64,000 nucleotides of DNA from JAFGSG01 sp964626055. GTDB lineage: Bacteria; Spirochaetota; UBA4802; JAFGDQ01. The notes beneath the pieces are model-generated. The model did not search any database. It was not told the origin of the DNA and saw only the letters and a program-made list of their open reading frames with translations. Within the stretch, counting starts at the first letter, position 1. Each line of letters opens with the position of its first letter. Location: contig CAZVDF010000003.1 of NCBI GenBank assembly GCA_964626055.1, forward strand, positions 1 through 64,000, in the 5' to 3' direction. Shown one piece after another: positions 44,389 to 52,840 of this stretch. Position numbers and translations under genes: made by a program.

Positions 44389-46605
44389 TTAATCTATCTT
44401 TTGAAGGTTCGCGTACTTTTCCAGAAAAGATTTGCTCCTGCCGTTAAAAGTTATTGTCAGCTTGATATTGTCTCCGGCGCCCTTTATGCCGGTTATTATC
44501 CCGGTGCCGTATCTGGGATGCATAACGATCTCTTTGATCCTGAACCGGCTGCCTCTGCCTGTCTCTTCGGAAAAATTATTTTCGGCTTTTTCAGAATAAT
44601 TATTTTTTTTCTTCGCTCCGGGATAATAATCATTTTTTGCTTCCGGAGAATAATCGCCGGAAATGTATTCGGCGGGCTCAAGCAATTCTTCCGGGATCTC
44701 GCGTATAAACCTCGAAGGTACTTTAAACCTCTGCTCGCTGTAGCTCCTTCTCATCGCGGCATTCGTAATAAACAATCTGTTCATAGCGCGTGTAATTCCG
44801 ACATAACACAGTCTTCTCTCTTCTTCCAGCCCTTCTTCCGTGTCGCTCGACATGCTGTGAGGGAAAGTTCCGTCTTCCATCCCGGTTAAAAATACGACCG
44901 GGAACTCAAGACCTTTCGCAATATGCACTGTCATTAGGGTTATATTCCCGGTTTCGTCGCCAACCTCGGGATTCTCTTCGGACGTCAGAAGCGAAACAGT
45001 CTGCAGAAACTCATCGAGTGTAACGCGCATGTTCATGGCTTCATAATCATAAATGCTGTTCAGGAATTCCGCGATGTTTTCCAGTCTCGCCCTGCTCTCG
45101 ATGCTATCTTCATCTTCAAGGTTTTTTCTGTAGCCGGATGTCTTAAGTATCTCACTAACAAAATCGGCAAGGCTTAAATTGTCGGGGATATTCTTTGCCG
45201 CTTCCATGCCGTCTTTAATGATCTCCCTGAACTCTTTAATCCCCTTCGGCTGCTTCCCTTTTATATCCATTTCCTTTTCTATAACTTCCCATTCGGATAT
45301 TCCTTTTTCTTTTGCAGTCACGCGAAGCGCTTCAATAGTGACATCTCCCAGCCCCCTGGCAGGCTCATTAATGATCCTTAGCATTGAAACAATATCTGAC
45401 GGATTTGCGATCACCCGGAGATACGCGAGAATATCCTTTATCTCCTTTCTGTCGTAGAACTTCAGCCCGCCGACAATCCTGTAAGGTATATTCTCCCTTC
45501 TCAGGTAATCCTCAAAAATCCTTGACTGGGCGTTTGTCCTGTAAAATATCGCAAAGTCCTTATTCCTGAGCCGCTCCCTGTTTTTCAATGTGATAATAGT
45601 GTTGATGACGTACTCAGCTTCGCCGTATTCGTTATTTGTCTGGCACCAGACGACCGGTTCGCCTTCGCCCCTTACGGCCTTAAGCCGCTTATCCTTCCGC
45701 TGCCTGTTATTTTTTATGACACAGGCTGCGGATTCAAGTATAGGCATAGTCGATCTGTAATTTTCTCCGAGAGTAACAACCTTCGCTTCATTATAATCTT
45801 TTTCAAAGTTGAGAATGTTGCGGATATCAGCCCCTCTCCACGAATAGATCGACTGATCATCGTCGCCCACAACGCACAGATTCCTTGAGCCGGATGACAG
45901 GTATCTGCAGATCAAATATTGCGCGTGGTTCGTATCCTGGTATTCGTCTATCATGAAATATTTCCACTGTTTCTGCATTTTTGAGGTTTCTTCCGGATAT
46001 TCACCCAGCAGTCTTGTGGTTTCAATAAGCAGATCGTCGAAGTCGAGTGCGCAAAGTCTTCTTAAGCGGCGGTGGTAAACCGAATAGACCTCGGGAAAAT
46101 TGAACGGAAGATTATCCGGCATAAGGCTGTCGGGACCGTGCGTAAAGAATTCGGGTCTGTTCTTTATTTCTGAAATACGCGAAGCGATTGTGCGCGGCTT
46201 GATCTTTTTGGGATCAATGCGCATCTCCATAAGAATGTCTTTTATTAGAGATTCCTGATCGCCTGTGTCATATATTGAGAATGAACGCGGTATCCCGATT
46301 CTCTCGCCGTACTTCCTTAGAATATATACCGCCGCAGAATGAAATGTTTTTATGAACACGCTGTTGCCTTCAGGCCCGACCAGATCTATCACTCTTTTTT
46401 TCATCTCTGCCGCCGCTTTGTTCGTAAATGTAACAGCCATGATGCAATAAGGGGGAACTCTTTTCTCTTTAAGCAGATATGCAATACGGTATGTGATCAC
46501 CCTTGTTTTCCCTGAACCCGCGCCTGCGAGTATAAGCAGAGGCCCTTCGGTATGAACCACAGCCTCTTTCTGGTTTTTATTTAATTTGTCTATCAGCTGG
46601 ATCAT
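44389..46605 (-). CDS. pcrA: UvrD/PcrA-type superfamily 1 helicase
   Basis: The 738-residue 3'-5' DNA helicase has motif I LAGAGSGKTRVITYR, II DEYQDTNHAQY, III VGDDDQSIYSWRGAD, IV GENYRS, V TVHIAKGLEFP and VI CYVGITRAMNRLF. A C-terminal Tudor-like end (HPRYGTGIITGIKG) is typical of the PcrA group. It acts in repair and in removing stalled polymerases or RecA. A Tyr/Lys/Asn-rich linker (ASP-like, AKNDYYPGAKKKNNYSEK) separates the core from the tail. Confidence 0.95.
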   Translation of the reverse strand: MIQLIDKLNKNQKEAVVHTEGPLLILAGAGSGKTRVITYRIAYLLKEKRVPPYCIMAVTFTNKAAAEMKKRVIDLVGPEGNSVFIKTFHSAAVYILRKYGERIGIPRSFSIYDTGDQESLIKDILMEMRIDPKKIKPRTIASRISEIKNRPEFFTHGPDSLMPDNLPFNFPEVYSVYHRRLRRLCALDFDDLLIETTRLLGEYPEETSKMQKQWKYFMIDEYQDTNHAQYLICRYLSSGSRNLCVVGDDDQSIYSWRGADIRNILNFEKDYNEAKVVTLGENYRSTMPILESAACVIKNNRQRKDKRLKAVRGEGEPVVWCQTNNEYGEAEYVINTIITLKNRERLRNKDFAIFYRTNAQSRIFEDYLRRENIPYRIVGGLKFYDRKEIKDILAYLRVIANPSDIVSMLRIINEPARGLGDVTIEALRVTAKEKGISEWEVIEKEMDIKGKQPKGIKEFREIIKDGMEAAKNIPDNLSLADFVSEILKTSGYRKNLEDEDSIESRARLENIAEFLNSIYDYEAMNMRVTLDEFLQTVSLLTSEENPEVGDETGNITLMTVHIAKGLEFPVVFLTGMEDGTFPHSMSSDTEEGLEEERRLCYVGITRAMNRLFITNAAMRRSYSEQRFKVPSRFIREIPEELLEPAEYISGDYSPEAKNDYYPGAKKKNNYSEKAENNFSEETGRGSRFRIKEIVMHPRYGTGIITGIKGAGDNIKLTITFNGRSKSFLEKYANLQKID

Positions 46606-46780
46606 CTATTTTCCCCGATTATAGAATGCAAATCTTTAATTTCTTTTAACATTTGTAAAGATGTTTTCCTAATTAAAAAGTTCTTTCAGGAATATCGGGA
46701 AATGACATTAGCACTCTTCAACTTATGCCACTAAGTTTAATACGCTTCTCATTTTATCAAAACAACTGATGCCTTCACAC

Positions 46781-46803
46781 TCCCCCTAACCCCCAAAGGG
46801 GGC
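46781..46803 (+). repeat. GC-rich hairpin repeat, copy D
   Basis: Arms TCCCCCT and AGGGGGC enclose AACCCCCAA; six of seven pairs hold. Confidence 0.75.
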
Positions 46804-46899
46804 ATAAAAAAACTTCTGCTATATATTTCATTTCTTCATCTAATATTCGAATGATTCTAAAAATACTAAAATCTTCAGAAAAAAACCATCAGAACAGGT

Positions 46900-46922
46900 G
46901 CCCCCTCCGGGGGATAGGGGGC
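46900..46922 (-). repeat. GC-rich hairpin repeat, copy E
   Basis: Read on the minus strand, arms GCCCCCT and AGGGGGC enclose ATCCCCCGG. It is inverted relative to copy D, 96 bp away. Confidence 0.75.
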
Positions 46923-46994
46923 TGGAATAGTATTGCGCATCCTTCTCCGGTTACTTTTTTTCATTCCCATAATAAATATGGACAGATGTCAGAT

Positions 46995-47030
46995 CCTGCA
47001 AAGGGGGCACCAATCTGGAATAAATTTTCA
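46995..47030 (+). repeat. Half copy of the GC-rich repeat with conserved flank
   Basis: The right arm AAAGGGGGC and the flank ACCAATCTGGAATAA are seen without the left arm. The same flank (ACAATCCTGGAATAA) follows copy G at 49170, so the repeat unit is longer than the hairpin. Confidence 0.55.
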
Positions 47031-47072
47031 CATCAAAATTACTGAAACAGGTGAGATATTGGCTATAATAAA

Positions 47073-49028
47073 CTACACTACAGGCGAAGAAAAAGTGCGT
47101 TTCAGCTCTTCAAGCGAATAAACAACTTTACAATCCGGGAGCGATTCAAGGAACATTTTGCCGTATCCCTTTGAAAGTATTCGCGGGTCGAGCACTGCAA
47201 CAATGCCGCGGTCCTCTTTGCTCCTGATAAGCCTGCCGAACCCCTGTTTGAACTTGATCACGGCGCTCGGTATCTGGTATGACGAGAACGGGTTCAATCC
47301 GCGTTCTTCGAGTCTTTCTATCCTGGCCTGCGTTATGGGCCTGTCCGGCACGCTGAAAGGCAGGCGCATCATTATTACGCCGCGCAGGAGATCGCCGGGC
47401 AGGTCTATACCCTGCCAGAAAGAATGCGTGCCCATCAGAATCGATCCGTCATCATTTATATATCGCTCGACTGTCTCCACTGCGGAGAAATCACCCTGGG
47501 CGTAAATAGTATTCTTTGTCAGATTTACGAGCCTGCGCCTGATCGTTTCAAGCATTTTATATGATGTAAATAGCATGAGGCAATTCCCGCCGACAAGATC
47601 GATGATCCCTGATGAAATGTCAGCAGCCTGCTCGATATATCCGGCTTCATCGGGACTGTTTGAATTCTTTTCCAGATACAGCACAACCTGGTTCTTATAA
47701 TCGAACGGCGAATCCAGAAGCAGCGGTCTGTAATCGAAAACTCCGAGCCTGTCGGCAATGAACGAAAATTCTCTTTTAGCGGTCAATGCGGCGCTTACGA
47801 AAATGCAGCTGTCGTAAAACGAATTGATTTCATGATACATCGGCTGTGATACATCGACAGGTTTCCCCATCAAATGAATGTCGCCAAGCATTGCCTCGCT
47901 TTCTTTTTCGATCCAGTAGACAAAATTCGAATTTTGCAGATGTATCAGCGATTCAAGGTTCTGTAAAAATGAGAACAATCTGCCGCGTGCAATTTCAAAA
48001 TCAATGTTTACAGTATCTTCCGTAAAATCATCCTGAACTCTTTCAAAAATAACCAGAATATCCTTAAGATGTTTTACCAGCATGTCGCCGAACGGCAGGG
48101 ACTCCCTAATGCGGAAAGTCTGCTGATCATCCTTGAAAAGGTCTCTGAGTTTTTCAAAAAAGAGGTTCAGCTCTTTCGAAATGGCATTTACCGCTTCCAC
48201 CGTGCGTTTTCTGTCTTTTTCGCCTGATATCCTGTTCGCAATGCTGCTTTTTCTCGATCTTTTATAGACATTCTGAAGAGTCTCCATTGTGCTGTTATAG
48301 CTTTCTTCAAATCCTAGCTGATCCGAAGCTATCTCTTCGATCGAGTGAGCTTCATCGAAGATCACAATGTCAAATTTCGGCAGATAGGCTTTGCCTGCCG
48401 ATATATTCGAAAAGAAAAGATAGTGATTCATTACCAGCAGATTTGAGTTCTGCCATTCTCTTTTGGCTCTTAAATAAACGCACTTCGTGGAAAATGGACA
48501 GCGATGAGAATTACATGCTTCGCTCTCCCTGTAAATCTCTTCCCACAGCTTGTTCGGCACAGACAGGTCAAATCTGGAAAATACGCCTTTCCCGGCGAAC
48601 GCATCCGTTATTGCATCGATCGCGTATTTATCGCCTGCTTCAAAACCTCCGCGCAGTATAAGAGTTTCAAATCGTCTTCTGCACGGATAATTGGAACTGC
48701 CCAGACAAAGTGAATGCCTGAAATCCTTTCCGGTGTATTCTTTAATGACCTTTCTTGCAAGTCGTATGTCTTTGTCGACAAGCTGCTTTTGAAGCGCTTT
48801 TGTCTCGGTACTTACCGCAACGATCTTCTTATTGTCCAGACTGTACAGAATTGCGGGTATAAGATATGCCAGGGTCTTGCCGATTCCCGTACCAGCTTCG
48901 ATGAGAGCATTCTCCTTATCGAGAAGCCTCTCCATTATGAATTCCGCCATCTGGAGCTGTTCGCCGCGAAATTCAAAATTACTATGTACTCTGCTCAGAT
49001 ACCCTGATTTTCCGAAAATATCTTCCAT
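47073..49028 (-). CDS. dinG: DinG/XPD-type helicase with iron-sulfur cluster
   Basis: The 651-residue superfamily 2 5'-3' helicase has Walker A EAGTGIGKTLAYLIP and the DEAH box VIFDEAHSIEEIA. Four Cys between motifs I and II (YPCRRR, EACNSH, RCPFS, TKCVYL) match the XPD/DinG 4Fe-4S site. The C-terminal half has GTHSFWQGIDLPGD and the final RLIRSKEDRG. It probably unwinds R-loops or DNA damage structures. Whether it is DinG or YoaA-like cannot be decided. Confidence 0.92.
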   Translation of the reverse strand: MEDIFGKSGYLSRVHSNFEFRGEQLQMAEFIMERLLDKENALIEAGTGIGKTLAYLIPAILYSLDNKKIVAVSTETKALQKQLVDKDIRLARKVIKEYTGKDFRHSLCLGSSNYPCRRRFETLILRGGFEAGDKYAIDAITDAFAGKGVFSRFDLSVPNKLWEEIYRESEACNSHRCPFSTKCVYLRAKREWQNSNLLVMNHYLFFSNISAGKAYLPKFDIVIFDEAHSIEEIASDQLGFEESYNSTMETLQNVYKRSRKSSIANRISGEKDRKRTVEAVNAISKELNLFFEKLRDLFKDDQQTFRIRESLPFGDMLVKHLKDILVIFERVQDDFTEDTVNIDFEIARGRLFSFLQNLESLIHLQNSNFVYWIEKESEAMLGDIHLMGKPVDVSQPMYHEINSFYDSCIFVSAALTAKREFSFIADRLGVFDYRPLLLDSPFDYKNQVVLYLEKNSNSPDEAGYIEQAADISSGIIDLVGGNCLMLFTSYKMLETIRRRLVNLTKNTIYAQGDFSAVETVERYINDDGSILMGTHSFWQGIDLPGDLLRGVIMMRLPFSVPDRPITQARIERLEERGLNPFSSYQIPSAVIKFKQGFGRLIRSKEDRGIVAVLDPRILSKGYGKMFLESLPDCKVVYSLEELKRTFSSPVV

Positions 49029-49169
49029 TAAAATTTAATATTTTATTCCAAAATATTTGCTTAATATGTAATAAATCTCCACTGCATCCAGGGGAAGCCT
49101 CTTCCTGTAAACAATTATTTGTATTAATATATTAAAACTGTGCTCCTCTTCTATTGTCACTCCTTTTTT

Positions 49170-49192
49170 GCCCTCTATCCCCCCAAGAGGGC
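49170..49192 (+). repeat. GC-rich hairpin repeat, copy G
   Basis: Arms GCCCTCT and AGAGGGC pair perfectly around ATCCCCCCA. Relative to the common arms GCCCCCT/AGGGGGC the fifth base pair changed from C-G to T-A on both sides, preserving the stem. Confidence 0.75.
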
Positions 49193-49246
49193 ACAATCCT
49201 GGAATAAAAGATATTATTCACATTATAAACTTCACAACTAGCGCAC

Positions 49247-49267
49247 CCTCCCCGTCCCAAGGGGAGG
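49247..49267. repeat. Second type of GC-rich hairpin
   Basis: CCTCCCC and GGGGAGG enclose GTCCCAA, followed by a CG-rich stretch (CTTCGCGCGGGG). It does not match the other repeat family. Confidence 0.5.
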
Positions 49268-49394
49268 CTTCGCGCGGGGTCTCAGGAGGCCGGGAGATTT
49301 CCTACTCCCTATTATTTAAAGGACGCAGAGAAGCCGGAGGGATTCATAATCGAAGCAGCAAATTCGCTTATTAATATATTTAAATCAACCAACT

Positions 49395-49889
49395 CTATCT
49401 TTTTCCACTGCATAGTTTCGCAACAATATTCGTCGTGGAATATCCTTTCACAAGAGGCAATATTTTTATTATTCCGCCGTTATCTTCAATAACTTTTTTC
49501 TCTACTAATTCGTCAGGCGAGTAATCGCCTCCTTTCACATGAATATCAGGCTTGATTTTTTTAAGCAATTCAACGGGGGTGTCTTCATGAAACAGCACGC
49601 AATAATCGACAAAACCGAGCGCCGCAACTACGGAAATACGGCCCTCCTCGCCTGTTACCGGCCTGCCGTTGCCTTTTATTCTTCTTACCGACTCCTGGCT
49701 GTTGATTCCTACAACCAGAATATCTCCCAGCCTGGAGGCTCGTTCGAGATAGTCTATATGTCCCAGGTGAAGAATGTCGAAACATCCGTTGGTTGTGACG
49801 ATTGTTTTCCCTTTCTTCTTAATCTTGCGGCATAAGTTCTCTATTTCGTCAAACCTGATTATCTTCCTGGAAAAATCTTCAACCTTCAT
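49395..49889 (-). CDS. rfaE2: Heptose 1-phosphate adenylyltransferase
   Basis: The 164-residue protein is the RfaE domain II type nucleotidyltransferase that makes ADP-D-glycero-D-manno-heptose for lipopolysaccharide. The HxGH motif is HLGHIDYL in TTNGCFDILHLGH, and VKGGDYSPDELV is the C-terminal family motif. The kinase domain (RfaE1) is not fused and not in the window. It implies a heptose-containing envelope glycan. Confidence 0.93.
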   Translation of the reverse strand: MKVEDFSRKIIRFDEIENLCRKIKKKGKTIVTTNGCFDILHLGHIDYLERASRLGDILVVGINSQESVRRIKGNGRPVTGEEGRISVVAALGFVDYCVLFHEDTPVELLKKIKPDIHVKGGDYSPDELVEKKVIEDNGGIIKILPLVKGYSTTNIVAKLCSGKR

Positions 49890-50009
49890 GTCATTGATCC
49901 GTTTTACTTAATGGGGAATCTTTTAATCCGCAATACTTGCAGTTAATATTTAGAGCATTTCAGGCGTGGAAAAACAACTATAAATTTATTTTAAGATGTG
50001 TCCCGTGTC

Positions 50010-51986
50010 CTACTCGAATTTAAAAGACGGATATCTGTCAACGACCCCGGTAATAAAGGATAATATGCCGGCATAATACCTGTAGTATCGTACGATAAAA
50101 TCGAATAATACTTTCGGCCATTTTCTGCGTACTATTATTGAAAGCAGACCGATCAGATAAATTATAACGCACCCTATGGACAGTATTGTGATCAGGATCA
50201 AATGAGGCAGCGCCGCTAATATTATTCCTATCATACTGATCCTCAGAACGGCAATAATCCTGGAGTAACGGATAGGATATGTGGCATCATATTGAAGAGG
50301 ATAATCAATGTCCTTTCTGCCGGCAAATTTCGGCATTTCTTCCACTGCATCGATGCTGCATGCGCTGAGCGAAAGCATATACCTTATCGTGTTTTCCTGT
50401 ATCGCAGTAAAATCTTCCTCGTGTAAGCCGGAGAATGCGATTATAATCCAGTTAAAAAATGACAGAATGGCGGATAATACGGAATAAATCAGTAATACTA
50501 TGAAGTGAGGGATAAGCACAATTGGATAAAGACAGATAAGCCTGAAGATTGCCCCTGTCCTTGAAAATTTAAGGGAATAATCAATAGAAAAATTGATCAT
50601 GCCGCGGGGAACAGTGTCCCTGATATCCGCATCGGGGCTTGAAATTTCCAGTTCATGCTCTTTAAAATCCCTGCTTAAATGTATATCATCGGGTTTAACG
50701 ACCTTCTCGTCTTTTTTAAAGAAATCGTCATCATCAAACTCATCCAGTTCAATTTCCACCGACCCCTCTTCAATAAGGTCGAGCTCATCGGTTTTTTTTG
50801 CCGGTATTTTGCTCACTTCGGGAGCAACTTCGTCAATTGTAAGCCTGATATCCTCTTCTTCGGTCTCCGCTATCTTCCCGGCTTCTTCCTCTTTTACAAG
50901 CTCTTCGGGAGTAAGTCCCGCGTCAGAAAGCGATATCCTTTCATCATCCAGATCCACGGCCTCACCCTCTTTCAGTTCTTCAACTTCATCCAGGGTCAGA
51001 TCGAGCGCGTCAAGATCCAATGTTATATTTTCGTCGTCTTCTTTTACCGCTTCCGGCCTGGTTTTCAATTGTTCTTTTCTCTCTTCTTTTTTCCCGATCT
51101 CTTTAATCTCATCCCCAATGTCGCTGATGTCCAGGCTGTCTGTGCTCAACGGTTCGAAAGTATCGGAAAGCTCTTCTATCTCTCTGGTTTCTCCATTAAG
51201 GTTTTCAATATTTTCCTCAAGCTGGATATCCAGCGAATCCAGATCAATTGTAATATCTTCTTCATCAGGTAATGCTTTTTTACCGGCAGACGCTTTATCG
51301 GATTTTTTATCTTCACCTAAAATCGAATTAATGTCTATTTCTTCAGCTTTTTCAAAAACGTTTTCATCCCCCGGCTCTTCCTCAATAAGAAAATCATCCT
51401 CAAATTTCTTCGCGGCCTCCTTCCCTCGGACATTTTCACGCTCGGATATATTAATCGCATCTTCCGCCGTCTCGCCTGTTTCCGAAATATCGCCGAGACT
51501 CTCGAGGTCCGGCAGGTCCATATCGCTTATATTAAATGAGCTATCCTCATCTTCCATCCTGGAACTCAGATTTTCCAGCGCGCCGCTCAGTTCGTCTTCA
51601 GTCGGCAGCTCCGGCTGCTCTTCTATAACATTGCCGCTCTTCTTCATATATCCCGCGGCTGCCGCACTTTCCGTCTCAGTCCCGTCTTCATCAGATGGCC
51701 CCATTATATCGCCAATAAGACCGTCTTCGCCGATCAATCCCTCGTCATCCGTAAAATCAGCGCCTATCGGAGATTTTTTTTCTTCCGCGGTTTTCCCGGG
51801 AATCTCTTTCTTTACAGGTTTTTCGGCAACAGGTTCATGCGTCTCTCTTTCTCTCTTCTCCTGGCGGTTGTCGATCTCTACGTTAGTTCCGCACTTAGGA
51901 CAGGTAAAACCGAAGATCTTATCCCTGATCTTGGAATCATTCACGGAATACTGGGATTTGCAGTTTGTGCAGCTGACTATCATCAC
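50010..51986 (-). CDS. Zinc-ribbon, acidic linker, DUF4389 membrane protein
   Basis: The 658-residue protein starts with an MJ0042-type zinc ribbon (CTNCKSQYSVNDSKI...CPKCG), then runs through a Glu/Asp-rich disordered linker to about residue 430. The linker contains repeated short motifs (ITIDLDSLDIQLEE and ITLDLDALDLTLDE among others). The C-terminal 180 residues have about four membrane helices (RLICLYPIVLIPHFIVLLIYS, ILAALPHLILITILSIGCVIIYLIG) of the DUF4389 type. GGAG precedes the ATG. A DUF4234 gene ends 12 bp before its start, so they are likely one operon. Function unknown; a ribbon-tethered membrane scaffold is a guess. Confidence 0.65.
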   Translation of the reverse strand: MMIVSCTNCKSQYSVNDSKIRDKIFGFTCPKCGTNVEIDNRQEKRERETHEPVAEKPVKKEIPGKTAEEKKSPIGADFTDDEGLIGEDGLIGDIMGPSDEDGTETESAAAAGYMKKSGNVIEEQPELPTEDELSGALENLSSRMEDEDSSFNISDMDLPDLESLGDISETGETAEDAINISERENVRGKEAAKKFEDDFLIEEEPGDENVFEKAEEIDINSILGEDKKSDKASAGKKALPDEEDITIDLDSLDIQLEENIENLNGETREIEELSDTFEPLSTDSLDISDIGDEIKEIGKKEERKEQLKTRPEAVKEDDENITLDLDALDLTLDEVEELKEGEAVDLDDERISLSDAGLTPEELVKEEEAGKIAETEEEDIRLTIDEVAPEVSKIPAKKTDELDLIEEGSVEIELDEFDDDDFFKKDEKVVKPDDIHLSRDFKEHELEISSPDADIRDTVPRGMINFSIDYSLKFSRTGAIFRLICLYPIVLIPHFIVLLIYSVLSAILSFFNWIIIAFSGLHEEDFTAIQENTIRYMLSLSACSIDAVEEMPKFAGRKDIDYPLQYDATYPIRYSRIIAVLRISMIGIILAALPHLILITILSIGCVIIYLIGLLSIIVRRKWPKVLFDFIVRYYRYYAGILSFITGVVDRYPSFKFE

Positions 51987-51998
51987 TTTCTCCTTGCG

Positions 51999-52307
51999 TT
52001 ATCTGCCCGGGAAATATCTTTCATTGATGTTGTTCTGGATAATCAAAAACGATAAAGGAAGAAAAAATATAGTATACCACTTCGCATCCCTTCCGTTCAA
52101 CTGTTCGGATTTCTGGATATATTTGAGGCTGATATATAAATACCAAATGCCGGCCGTAAATATAATGAGCATGATATTCGATATCGGATTCTCATTGAAT
52201 ATTCTGCTTACCCGGGCGATCCACCAGAATAAGTATAACCCGGCAGTCAACAAGGTCAGCAGAAGCAATACGATAAGATTATTTTCCGGATAATAATCTA
52301 TTTCCAT
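51999..52307 (-). CDS. DUF4234 small membrane protein
   Basis: The 102-residue protein has three membrane helices (about 10-32, 42-60, 76-92) separated by short loops and the Trp-rich LYLFWWIARVSRIF motif of DUF4234. It ends 12 bp before the zinc-ribbon/DUF4389 gene on the same strand. No function is known for the family. Confidence 0.75.
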   Translation of the reverse strand: MEIDYYPENNLIVLLLLTLLTAGLYLFWWIARVSRIFNENPISNIMLIIFTAGIWYLYISLKYIQKSEQLNGRDAKWYTIFFLPLSFLIIQNNINERYFPGR

Positions 52308-52840
52308 AAATAGCCTCGAAAATTCGTCAAAATATCATTATTCTCTATTATTAACGGTAAATTTAACATTATATGTTACAATTTTTTATTATAAAAGTAC
52401 GCCATTATTTATATAACCGGATATCCTGATTTGCCTGTTTTCCTGAAATATATCCTAATATATTTACCCGTTCAAAGCAATCTAAAATTCTGTATTTTAT
52501 ATTAATTTTTCACTTTAATGCCCCTTCTTCGGAATACGATTATCCCGGTTATATTGCCCATACATTCAAAACATAAAAAGTAGTTGTAATTTAATCGTTT
52601 TTTTTTAACTTTAGAACAAAATATAAATGCAGGATTTTAATAATGCGAAGCAGCGCTGTTAAACGGGAGACAGATTAACATATCGTATTATTAAAACTTG
52701 CTTTTGGCTTTTGTACATATTATAATAGCGAATTAACTCTCACCAGATAATCAACAACACAAAGTAAATATGCCGACCGACATTTTGCCGGGAGATATGG
52801 CGTTTACAATCTTTTTATAAAGCCGGAGACCATTTAGCAA
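52308..52840. other. 533-bp divergent intergenic region
   Basis: AT-rich region between the DUF4234 gene (-) and the membrane-TPR gene (+). One promoter candidate is seen at 52698-52726; a TATAAT on the minus strand (52368-52373) has no convincing -35. Nothing else was recognised. Confidence 0.6.
52698..52726 (+). promoter_or_regulatory. Candidate promoter of membrane-TPR gene
   Basis: TTGCTT, 17-bp spacer and TATAAT. The ATG at 52841 is 115 bp beyond the -10 box. Confidence 0.55.

Larger units (their letters stand above)
46606..47072. other. 467-bp non-coding gap with GC-rich hairpin repeats
   Basis: No gene is seen between the helicase and dinG. Two full GC-rich hairpins (46781 plus, 46900 minus) and one half copy (about 46995-47012) lie here. 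The rest is AT-rich and unremarkable. Confidence 0.65.
49029..49394. other. 366-bp non-coding gap with two hairpins
   Basis: No gene is seen between dinG and rfaE2. Two GC-rich hairpins are here: copy G of the dispersed repeat at 49170-49192 and a different one at 49247-49267. Confidence 0.65.

Noticed and set aside
50593..52293. Large Ser-rich open frame on the plus strand
   Set aside because: It lies opposite the acidic, repeat-rich linker of the minus-strand DUF4389 gene; Glu/Asp codons read backwards give Ser/Phe-rich frames. No protein family is seen.
52368..52373. TATAAT on the minus strand as a promoter of the DUF4234 operon
   Set aside because: No acceptable -35 box lies 16-18 bp upstream.
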